Source: a bacterium (GTDB lineage Bacteria; Bacteroidota; Bacteroidia; Bacteroidales; Bacteroidaceae). From it: 5,787 nucleotides of DNA. Positions 1-5,787 of the stretch are shown here, piece after piece. The stretch spans positions 1 through 5,787 of the forward strand of contig SFQP01000131.1 of NCBI GenBank assembly GCA_004562975.1, read 5' to 3'. The notes under the pieces were generated by a model. That model saw only the letters and a program-made list of their open reading frames with translations, was not told the DNA's origin and did not search any database. Numbering within the stretch: position 1 is the stretch's first letter; each line of letters begins with the position of its first letter. Both the position numbers and the translations under genes were made by a program.

Positions 1-2657
1 CCAGTTGAACACCTTGTAGCCGTTGCCGCTGTTCGTCTGGTTGAACTGCACCGAGCCGCTGGTGATGATGACAAATCCCGTTTCGTCCGCTTTCTTCACT
101 GTCCATCCTGCTTCCGGCTCGGTGGCCACGGTGGTCAGTGCCGTGTTGTTCGCCGCAGCCGGCGAGATGTACAGGTTGTCCGCCGCGTTCACGATGTTGA
201 ACGAGCCGTCATTGCGCGCTTCGAACCGCCACGTGGCCGAGCGGCCCGCTGCCTGCTCCCCCATGAGAGCCTGTCCCACCCCTTTGGAGGTGGGGTACAG
301 ACTGTTGCGGTAAGGCGTGTTGAACGTGTACCATACAGGAGCTTCTGCCGTGCCCGTCTTCGGCTGGTTCACCTCCGCACCAGCCACCGCCGTCTTCAGC
401 TGTTCCAGCGCGTCCGTCAGCCGGGCCGCCTGTTCGCGGCGCACCGTTTCCGGCAGGTCCTCCTCCAGCGTGGCGCGCACCTCATCGGCCGTGGTGCAAG
501 CCTCTGTGGCTATGGCGGCAGGATAGTAGCCCACCGCATCCTTACATTGGTTGAGCACGTACGTGTCCAGTTCGTCCAGCGCGTCCGCCACCGCCTCGGC
601 AGCCGTGTCCAGCGTGCGGTTGGGCGAGTAAGTGATGCCTTCGAGCGCGTTCTTGCCCTCCGTGTCGGTCAGCACGAAAGTAAACTGCCACTTGTCGCGG
701 CCCGTGCCACCGTTGTTCACGTGCGGCAGTCGCAGCAGCACCTTGTTCCATCCTTCCTTCAGTGTCAGCTGCACCACGGGGCGTGCTGTCAGGTTCTCGT
801 TCGTCAGTCCCTTCTCCGCGTTGTCCTGCGGAATGGAAGCATCCGGCTGTTGCCATTCCGGAGCAGCAATCTCCACGTCGTTCAGCCATATTTTGGAGCC
901 CCTGCGGTCCCATGTCCCTGCAGGAGGAGCCGTTTCGTTGCCAGAGCGGCTGTACGTGTAAAATTCAATCTGCGCCCCAGCCTGTTGCTCTTTGGGCGAG
1001 TACACATACGTCCAGGCATACGCCGTCTGGTTTGCGCCGGGATTAGCAAAGAACGAGGGCACGGTGGGGTGCCATATATGCCTCAGGTAGATGCCCGCTC
1101 CTGTAGCCGCCTGCGTGCCGTAAGTCTTGCCGCCATATTCAAAGAAATGGGGCAGCACAGCATCGGTACACGTTTCGGGAGGCAGAGCCAGGGTCTTGTC
1201 GCCGTTGTTCGGGAACGGTTCCGTGATGCGCCAGCGCACGTTCGTCTGCTTCACATAGGCAATCGGTTCGTTTTTCAGCGAGTGTGCCTTGTGGAAAAGG
1301 AAGCGGCGTTCAAAGTCGGCAAACTCCTCAAACTCCTCGCCTGCGTTGGGCAGCGTGGTGCCGCCCACTTCGACATACTGCTTTCCGCCGCCGTACCAGG
1401 CGCGTTCCGCCGAGGCCAGGATGTTCGCGTAGATGTTGTTCTGCCGCACGATGTCCTCCTCCGAGGCCGTCTTCGTGTCGTTCCAAGCCGCGCTGATGGT
1501 GCCCGCCACGTCGGCGGTGCCCTGCTGTTCGTAGTAGATGTTGCTCTTGTAGATGCCCACCAAGTCAGCGTACACGTCGAAGTGGTTCGTATAGTTATAG
1601 CGGCAGTCAATGTTGGGCAAGCCCGTCACCACTCTGCCCGCCGTGGCCCACATCTGAGTCATGTCACATTGTTCGGCGGTGGGAGCTCCCGCCACCAAGC
1701 GGTTCCACATCACCACTTTCTTTCCCTTGCTGCGCACATAGTCTGCCATTGTCTTCAGGAAGTCGGGGTAAGTGATGGTCACCTCGTCGCCGCCGATGTG
1801 GATGTAGGGCGCGTTGGGGAAAACCTCCACCACCTCGTCCAAAATCCGTTTCAAAGCTTCCACGCCCTGATCCGTCTGCATATTGAAGCCCATGGCCTTG
1901 GTGAACACATCGCTGTGGCCCGGCATGTCGATTTCCGGGATGACCGTAACGCCCCGTAAGCCTCCAACTCGCGGCACTGGTCCTGCGTGTAGTATTGTCC
2001 CGGGTAGCGGGTCATGTTCTCGTTTGCCGTTAGTTGCGGATACGCCTTCACCTCGAAACGCCAGGCCAGTTTCTCCGTCAGGTGCCAGTGGAACACGTTC
2101 ACCTTGAAACGCGCCAGCTTGTCAATTTCGTTTTTCAGCTCCTCCATGCTCAGGAACGAGCGGCCCACGTCGTGCATGAAGCCGCGCACCTTGAACGCCG
2201 GCCAGTCCGTAATCGAGAGCGTTTCCAGTTGCGCCGTTCCCTCGTAGCCTTCGGCCAGCTGTTGCAGTGTCTGCGCCGCCCGGATGACCCCCGTGGGTGT
2301 CAGTGCCTGGATTTGTATGGCATCCGTGGCGATGACCAGTTTGTAAGCCTCGTCGGGGAAGAGGTTTACCTGATGGTTGAACGCTCCGGGTATTTCCGGA
2401 ACCAGCTCCACCGTTACCTGCGCCTCTGCAGTTTCGCTCAGCGTGCAGCCGTAGCCAGTCAGCACGCGGCGCAGGTAGGCGCAGTCCGTAGGGTCGTTCA
2501 GCTGCACGGCACGGCCCAGCGCAAACGGCTCGCAGTCTGCATGTACCAGTTCGTGCGGTTTGGGAAGCAGTTCGTCAGATTGGGCTTGCGTGGGCAGGGG
2601 CAGAGCCAAGCAGACACATAAAGCCAGTCCTGAAGTAAGAGAAACGATTCGGTTCAT
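1..2657 (-). pseudogene. Secreted GH20 beta-N-acetylhexosaminidase-like gene, frameshifted, 3' end outside window
   Basis: Family GH20 enzymes remove terminal GlcNAc/GalNAc from glycans. Start ATG at 2657-2655 is chosen because it opens directly into a signal peptide (about residues 1-25, ending PTQA before QSDE); an upstream in-frame ATG at 2747 adds 30 residues that bury it. Residues about 26-150 fit the GH20 N-terminal alpha/beta domain. The catalytic barrel begins at KVRGFMHDVGR (Arg158 is the usual substrate-binding Arg) and HWHLTE (190-195). After Tyr234 (base 1956) the frame is lost and resumes as RGVTVIPEIDMPGH, then HIGGDEV, whose Asp-Glu pair (bases 1788-1783) is the expected catalytic dyad; AERAWYGG lies near 1400. 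The second frame stays open to base 1. Beyond the barrel come a beta-sandwich-like region (about 1100-620), a helical Ala/Glu-rich segment (about 610-370) and a ricin/beta-trefoil-like C-terminus (about 330-1). Left unrepaired, translation stops at 1851 after 268 residues. Family certain; functional status uncertain (real mutation or sequence error). Confidence 0.88.
1950..1960 (-). other. Frameshift site in the GH20 gene
   Basis: On the minus strand the codons read CRELEAY (Tyr codon 1958-1956). The downstream family sequence RGVTVIPEID is read from CGG at 1956-1954, so the two frames share base 1956 and one base, or 3n+1 bases, is missing. GH20 relatives as I remember them have about three more residues between the 'EAY' helix and 'RGVTVIPE', which would fit a 10-base deletion better than loss of one base. 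The old frame continues through ALRSSRKST and ends at a TGA at 1853-1851. All GH20 sequence checked on either side of this point is in one continuous frame, so this is the only break in the window. Confidence 0.85.
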
Positions 2658-2687
2658 GGATAGACAGGTTATTCGTTCGAGATGTTG

Positions 2688-2695
2688 CAAAAGTA
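2688..2695 (-). promoter_or_regulatory. Bacteroidetes -7 promoter box for the GH20 gene
   Basis: The minus-strand sequence TACTTTTG matches the Bacteroidetes -7 consensus TAnnTTTG exactly. It lies 30 bases upstream of the ATG at 2657, which would give a leader of roughly 20-25 bases. No clear TTTG -33 element is seen at the usual 17-23 base spacing; an A/T-rich tract lies immediately upstream. Transcription from here is inferred. Confidence 0.5.
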
Positions 2696-2735
2696 TAAAA
2701 AAATAATTATCCGCTATTGTTTTTCCGCTTTTTCG

Positions 2736-2756
2736 CATAGCTGACATCCGGCTATG
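2736..2756. repeat. 6-bp perfect inverted repeat in the divergent intergenic region
   Basis: CATAGC (2736-2741) and GCTATG (2751-2756) are perfect inverted repeats separated by 9 bases. They sit about 40 bases upstream of the GH20 -7 box and about 110 bases upstream of the peptidase -7 box, a position that could suit an operator or activator site. There is no upstream gene ending here that would need a terminator. A 6-bp arm can occur by chance, so the role is open. Confidence 0.3.
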
Positions 2757-2866
2757 GATTTTTGGATTTTGTGAGTGCCTTTTCTGACAGAATAGTTCGG
2801 GTGTGGCATTTTCCCTTGTCTCGTGGGATTTTGCAGCAGTTTTTCAGATATGATGAGAAATTGCCC

Positions 2867-2874
2867 TACCTTTG
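2867..2874 (+). promoter_or_regulatory. Bacteroidetes -7 promoter box for the C10 peptidase gene
   Basis: TACCTTTG matches TAnnTTTG exactly. It ends 53 bases before the ATG at 2928, predicting a leader of about 45-50 bases. The -33 region (about 2840-2848) is a run of T followed by C rather than a clear TTTG, so the promoter is one-sided. The downstream DUF1934 gene is probably transcribed from it too, given the 7-base gap. Confidence 0.55.
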
Positions 2875-2892
2875 CCCACGTCAATCACCTGA

Positions 2893-2910
2893 CCGGCCGA
2901 TGTGAGCCGG
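2893..2910 (+). other. Small hairpin in the peptidase mRNA leader
   Basis: CCGGC (2893-2897) pairs with GCCGG (2906-2910) around an 8-base loop, within the predicted 5' leader and 17 bases before the start codon. A T5 run follows at 2916-2920, but the stem is short and five bases separate it from the T run. It is not a convincing terminator; a weak effect on translation or attenuation is possible. Confidence 0.3.
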
Positions 2911-2927
2911 CATCATTTTTCCCTGCC

Positions 2928-4838
2928 ATGAAAAATTTCCTATATATAATAGGTGTACTCTGCTGCATGGCCGCCACTGTTGCGGCACAGACGGTGAGCG
3001 AAGCCGATGCAAGAAGTAAGGCGCAGGCTTGGTTTGTGCAACATGGCGCGCCCACGGTCAGCACGCCAACCCGTGGGTCGTTGCGTCTGCTCCACGAAAC
3101 ACCCCGTGCCTTTTTGTTTGCCCAAGGCGGCCGTTTTGTGCTGATAGCCTCCTCCGAAACAGAAACCGAGGTGTTGGGCTACGGAACGGCGGCAGACAGC
3201 GGAGCCCTGCCGCCTCCTTTGGAGGCCATGTTGGGACATGCTGCCGCAGGCCGTGCGGCTTATCCGCCGCAGGGCAGCAGTTGGAAAGCCGTGGAGCCGC
3301 TGCTGACCACCGTACGTCACCAGAAAGCACCCTACAACAATGATTGTCCTTATTACCTCTATTCTGACAGCACACTCAGCACCACGCGCTGCGTGGTGGG
3401 CTGCGTGGCTACGGCGATGGAGCAGATTCTGACCTACTACCGCCGCGAATATGTGCTGCAAGATACGCTTCACGGCTGGAGCAATGCGCATTACCAGATC
3501 CCCGACGTGATACCCGGCGAAAGGGTCGACACCCGTTGGGTGCTGGACAATTATGACAACACTCCCGCCACGGCAGAGGAAACGGATGCCGTGGCTCGGC
3601 TGTCATACTGGTTGGGCGTGGCCTGCCGGATGAACTGGGGGGTGGGCGAGAGCGGCGCGGCTTCTTTGCGTCTGGTCGAACCGTTGCAAAGGGCTTTCGG
3701 TCTGAAGTATGTGCACCATCTGGACAGTTACCAATATGCCCCGGCTGCCTATTGGAATTACATCGCAGCGGAAATTATGCAAGGCCGGCCGGTGTACTAT
3801 GCCGGGTCGCTGATGCGCACCGGGGGACACGCCTTTGTGCTCGACGGACTGGACGACAAGGGGATGTTCCACGTGAACTGGGGCTACGGCGGCGACTTCG
3901 ACGGCTATTTCCGCTTGGACGTGCTGGCGCATTTCCAGCCCGAGGACGAGCGTTGGGACGAGTTTGTGGAGAATGGCTTTTTCTGCAACCAGGAGGCCAT
4001 TGCCGTTTGCCCCGATTCCGTGCCCGGCATCTGTCCGCCCGACACGCTGGAGCGCACAGGACGCGAAATCCGCGTGCTCGGCGCATGGACCATGCAGGAG
4101 CCGGTGACAGGTTGCCATACGCAGCTGATGCTTGACGTGCGCAACGAAAGCGATCAGGCCCTCACCACACCGTTTGCCCTGGTGCTGGGGTCAGAAACCG
4201 ATACGGCACGCTATGAACAAGGCGACTGGCTGGCCTTCACAGGGCGTACGCTCGAAGCCGGCGAACGTGACACGCTGAGCGTTCACCTGCAGTTCAAACG
4301 GAGCGGACGGCAGTGGCTTTACATCACCCCCGACGGCGTGCTGACGCTCGACAGTCTGCAGCTTGACATCGCTCAGGGAGGTACAGCGGCGATTGAAACC
4401 GGCGAGCCGCAGGTGGAGTTTCCTGCCGCTGGTACGGCACGCCTGCTGATACCGCACTCAAATCCTTCGGCCACGGACCGCGCCGCGCAGAGCTTTGAGT
4501 ACGACCTGCTTGACGTGGCCAGCTGCGACAGCTGCATCAAGCAACATTGGATTTACCTCGAGCCGGCGGCCACCTTGACCGATACGGTGCAGTTCACCTC
4601 GCTCGTTCCCGGCCGCCACTACAAGCTGAGGGTGCGTCGCCGCTGGCCCATCGTTCAAACACTTGACTTCACGATGCCCGTGCCCGAAGGCATTGACGAT
4701 GTCCGGCTGCCCGACGAGGCATTGCCCGCAGCGTGGTACACCTTGGCCGGCCAACGCATCCGTCGTCCGCTCGCGCCCGGCGTTTACTTGAAAAGGGTGG
4801 GGCAGCGGACGGAGAAAACCATCATCACCCGGAAATAG
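2928..4838 (+). CDS. Secreted C10 family cysteine peptidase (streptopain/interpain-like), 636 aa
   Basis: A papain-fold endopeptidase made as a secreted zymogen. Start ATG 2928 is chosen over an in-frame ATG at 2823 because it follows the -7 box and opens into a signal peptide (residues 1-20, cleavage likely AA before QTVS). No acceptable lipobox surrounds Cys12/Cys13. Residues about 21-115 resemble the C10 pro-domain, which in streptopain blocks the active site until processed. Gln132 in HQKAPYNNDCP fits the oxyanion-hole Gln. Catalytic Cys159 lies in GCVATAMEQI and catalytic His301 in GGHAFVLDG, followed by HVNWGYGG with the conserved Asn317-Trp318. All key residues are present. Residues about 375-485 and 500-586 look like beta-sandwich modules, the second fibronectin-III-like. 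The tail (about 603-636, WYTLAGQR...PGVYL) resembles terminal motifs of exported Bacteroidetes proteins. Streptopain itself lacks this C-terminal extension. It is 7 bases upstream of the DUF1934 gene and probably co-transcribed. Family call is very secure; substrate unknown. Confidence 0.93.
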   Translation: MKNFLYIIGVLCCMAATVAAQTVSEADARSKAQAWFVQHGAPTVSTPTRGSLRLLHETPRAFLFAQGGRFVLIASSETETEVLGYGTAADSGALPPPLEAMLGHAAAGRAAYPPQGSSWKAVEPLLTTVRHQKAPYNNDCPYYLYSDSTLSTTRCVVGCVATAMEQILTYYRREYVLQDTLHGWSNAHYQIPDVIPGERVDTRWVLDNYDNTPATAEETDAVARLSYWLGVACRMNWGVGESGAASLRLVEPLQRAFGLKYVHHLDSYQYAPAAYWNYIAAEIMQGRPVYYAGSLMRTGGHAFVLDGLDDKGMFHVNWGYGGDFDGYFRLDVLAHFQPEDERWDEFVENGFFCNQEAIAVCPDSVPGICPPDTLERTGREIRVLGAWTMQEPVTGCHTQLMLDVRNESDQALTTPFALVLGSETDTARYEQGDWLAFTGRTLEAGERDTLSVHLQFKRSGRQWLYITPDGVLTLDSLQLDIAQGGTAAIETGEPQVEFPAAGTARLLIPHSNPSATDRAAQSFEYDLLDVASCDSCIKQHWIYLEPAATLTDTVQFTSLVPGRHYKLRVRRRWPIVQTLDFTMPVPEGIDDVRLPDEALPAAWYTLAGQRIRRPLAPGVYLKRVGQRTEKTIITRK

Positions 4839-4845
4839 ATTCTTT

Positions 4846-5253
4846 ATGCTACACAAAGTTTATATCACAACCTGCTTACAGGCCATGGGCGAGAACGGCG
4901 CAGACGAAATCCGTTCGGAGTGCTACGGCGCTTGCATCACCGAGGGCAACGATGTGATGCTGCGTTATGCCGAGCCAGACAACGACGGCACGGCGCACCT
5001 GCTGATTACGGACGGATTGGCCGACCTGAAACGGCAGGGCAACACGCGTGCCCGCTTCACCTTTGTCGAGGGCAAATTGCAACCGTGTTTCTATGCCACT
5101 TCCGTCGGTACGCTGGACCTCAGCATCTTTACCCATTCCCTCAGCTTTCAGTCCACGCCGCAAGGCGGCACGTTTGAAGTGCGTTACACGGTGCTGGTGG
5201 GCGGAGCGCAGGTTTCGGACAATGTGCTGCGGATAGTTTATAGCTTTCAATAG
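4846..5253 (+). CDS. DUF1934 / YwiB-like calycin-type beta-barrel protein, 135 aa
   Basis: The whole length fits the DUF1934 pattern: an early beta strand, a short 'EGNDVMLRYAEPD' segment like the family's 'YYLTYEE' strand, 'LKRQGNTRARFTFVEGK', then the characteristic 'ATSVGTLDLSIFTHSL', a Gly-Gly turn (residues 107-108), and a last strand pair ending VSDNVLRIVY. Family members are about 130-150 residues and fold as a calycin-like barrel (established for Bacillus YwiB); the molecular function is not known. There is no signal peptide, so it should be cytosolic. The ATG is 7 bases after the stop of the C10 peptidase, so the two are very likely one transcript. The family is, to my knowledge, best known from Firmicutes, often near argS, so its place here beside a secreted cysteine peptidase is notable. 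An inhibitor or chaperone role for the peptidase is conjecture. Function otherwise unassigned. Confidence 0.8.
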   Translation: MLHKVYITTCLQAMGENGADEIRSECYGACITEGNDVMLRYAEPDNDGTAHLLITDGLADLKRQGNTRARFTFVEGKLQPCFYATSVGTLDLSIFTHSLSFQSTPQGGTFEVRYTVLVGGAQVSDNVLRIVYSFQ

Positions 5254-5296
5254 ATGGCTATAGTTTCGATAGATTGCTATAGTATCTCATAGTTTC
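5233..5296. repeat. Degenerate 19-bp tandem repeat and ATAGTTTC-like octamers
   Basis: TAGATGGCTATAGTTTCGA (5251-5269) is followed directly by TAGATTGCTATAGTATCTC (5270-5288), 15 of 19 positions identical. Each copy contains the palindrome CTATAG (5258-5263 and 5277-5282). Related octamers occur at 5233-5240 (ATAGTTTA), 5260-5267 (ATAGTTTC), 5279-5286 (ATAGTATC) and 5289-5296 (ATAGTTTC). ATAGC (5240-5244) can also pair with GCTAT (5257-5261). The array overlaps the last codons of the DUF1934 gene and fills most of the 69-base AT-rich spacer before the M20 gene. It is much more AT-rich than its surroundings. It may be a regulatory or slippage-derived element; no strong terminator or exact TAnnTTTG box is seen in it. 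Confidence 0.6.
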
Positions 5297-5322
5297 CTTT
5301 AGCCTTTCAAAATTCTAATCCC

Positions 5323-5787
5323 ATGCTTTCCCGATTTCTCCAAAACAATGAGGAGCGTTTCCTCGAAGAACTTTTTTCCCTGCTCCGCATCCCGAGCATC
5401 AGCGCGGAGCCCGAACACCACGCCGACTGCCTGCGCTGCGCCGAACGGTGGCGCGAACTGCTGCTGGCAGCCGGAGCGGATCACGCCGAAGTGATGCCTT
5501 CGGAGGGTAATCCGCTGGTCTTTGCCGAAAAGAAAGTGGACGATGACGCACCTACCGTGTTGGTGTACGGCCACTACGACGTGATGCCCGTGGCACCGCT
5601 CGAAAAGTGGGCTTCGCAGCCCTTTGAACCCGAAGTGCGCGACGGACGCATCTATGCACGCGGTGCCGACGACGACAAAGGACAGAGTTTCGTGCAGCTC
5701 AAAGCCTTTGAATACTTGGTGGCGCACGGCCTGCTGCGCCACAACGTGAAGTTCATCCTGGAAGGGGAAGAGGAAATCGGCTCTCCC
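5323..5787 (+). CDS. M20 family metallopeptidase (dipeptidase-type), N-terminal 155 aa, cut by right edge
   Basis: A zinc-dependent exopeptidase of the M20/ArgE/CPG2 superfamily, probably hydrolysing dipeptides or short peptides in the cytosol, as no signal peptide is present. ATG 5323 gives the family-typical opening (a charged helix, then LLRIPSISAEPEH). The active-site motifs read in order: GHYDVMP with metal ligand His84 and the following Asp86, RGADDDKGQ with bridging metal ligand Asp117, and EGEEEIGSP with Glu150 as general base and Glu151 as metal ligand. The frame is open to base 5787. About 155 of an expected roughly 450 residues are present, so the lid domain and C-terminal ligands are missing and substrate class cannot be refined. 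It follows the DUF1934 gene by 69 bases in the same direction, so it could be the third gene of the transcript or have its own promoter in the repeat-bearing spacer. DapE/ArgE-type deacylases are alternatives, but 'EGEEEIGS' and 'RGADDDKGQ' favour the dipeptidase branch. Confidence 0.9.
   Translation, partial: MLSRFLQNNEERFLEELFSLLRIPSISAEPEHHADCLRCAERWRELLLAAGADHAEVMPSEGNPLVFAEKKVDDDAPTVLVYGHYDVMPVAPLEKWASQPFEPEVRDGRIYARGADDDKGQSFVQLKAFEYLVAHGLLRHNVKFILEGEEEIGSP

Noticed and set aside
547..1959. Long open frame of 470 codons on the plus strand
   Set aside because: It is antisense to the GH20 gene, is Arg/Val/His-rich with no recognisable domain, and arises from the GC-rich codon pattern of the real gene. 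Its end near the GH20 frameshift is coincidental.
2034..2621. 195-codon plus-strand open frame
   Set aside because: Antisense shadow of the GH20 N-terminal region, with low-complexity Arg/Gln/His composition and no promoter or domain.
2658..2747. N-terminal extension of the GH20 protein from ATG 2747
   Set aside because: It reads through the -7 box and the A/T-rich promoter region, and places 30 residues before the signal peptide.
2893..2920. Hairpin plus T5 run as a Rho-independent terminator
   Set aside because: The stem is only 5 bp, the T run is five bases away, and it lies between a promoter and its own gene.
2823..2927. N-terminal extension of the C10 peptidase from ATG 2823
   Set aside because: It would start upstream of the likely promoter box and put 35 non-signal residues in front of a clear signal peptide.
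2961..2966. Possible lipoprotein cysteines in the peptidase signal peptide (Cys12/Cys13)
   Set aside because: The residue before each Cys (Leu or Cys) is not the small residue needed for a lipobox; an Ala-Ala signal peptidase I site at residues 19-20 fits better.
3603..4118. 171-codon minus-strand open frame inside the peptidase gene
   Set aside because: It lies antisense to the active-site His region of a clearly real C10 peptidase and has no family resemblance.

Overview
The window looks like a chromosomal fragment from a GC-rich member of the Bacteroidetes, probably a gut or oral Bacteroidales. Three things point there. The two divergent genes each carry a match to the Bacteroidetes -7 promoter element (TAnnTTTG), and no start has an obvious Shine-Dalgarno sequence. 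The protein set is typical: a secreted GH20 beta-hexosaminidase and a streptopain/interpain-like C10 cysteine peptidase. The peptidase also ends in a 'WYTLAGQR...GVYL' tail of the kind common on exported Bacteroidetes proteins. Genus cannot be fixed from the sequence alone.

Layout. Bases 1-2657 (minus strand) hold a large secreted GH20 beta-N-acetylhexosaminidase-like gene that runs off the left edge. Its reading frame is broken once, near base 1956, just before the PEIDMPGH and catalytic HIGGDE motifs. As given, it encodes only a 268-residue fragment without the active site. Bases 2658-2927 are a divergent intergenic region with a promoter-like box for each side, a 6-bp perfect inverted repeat and a small 5'-leader hairpin. 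Bases 2928-4838 (plus) encode an intact secreted C10 cysteine peptidase. After only 7 bases comes a 135-residue DUF1934/YwiB-like (calycin-type beta-barrel) protein at 4846-5253. A 69-base AT-rich spacer with a degenerate 19-bp tandem repeat follows. The start of an M20-family metallopeptidase lies at 5323-5787 and runs off the right edge.

How the genes may work together. The left side deals with amino-sugar glycans (mucin or N-glycan GlcNAc/GalNAc residues). The right side deals with protein: an exported endopeptidase, then a cytosolic M20 dipeptidase-type enzyme that could finish peptide breakdown. The most interesting possibility is that the small cytosolic beta-barrel protein next to the cysteine peptidase is its partner or inhibitor, by analogy with staphopain/staphostatin and streptopain/Spi gene pairs. 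That is inference from gene order and predicted fold, not something the sequence proves. I saw no tRNA, rRNA, CRISPR array or insertion sequence.
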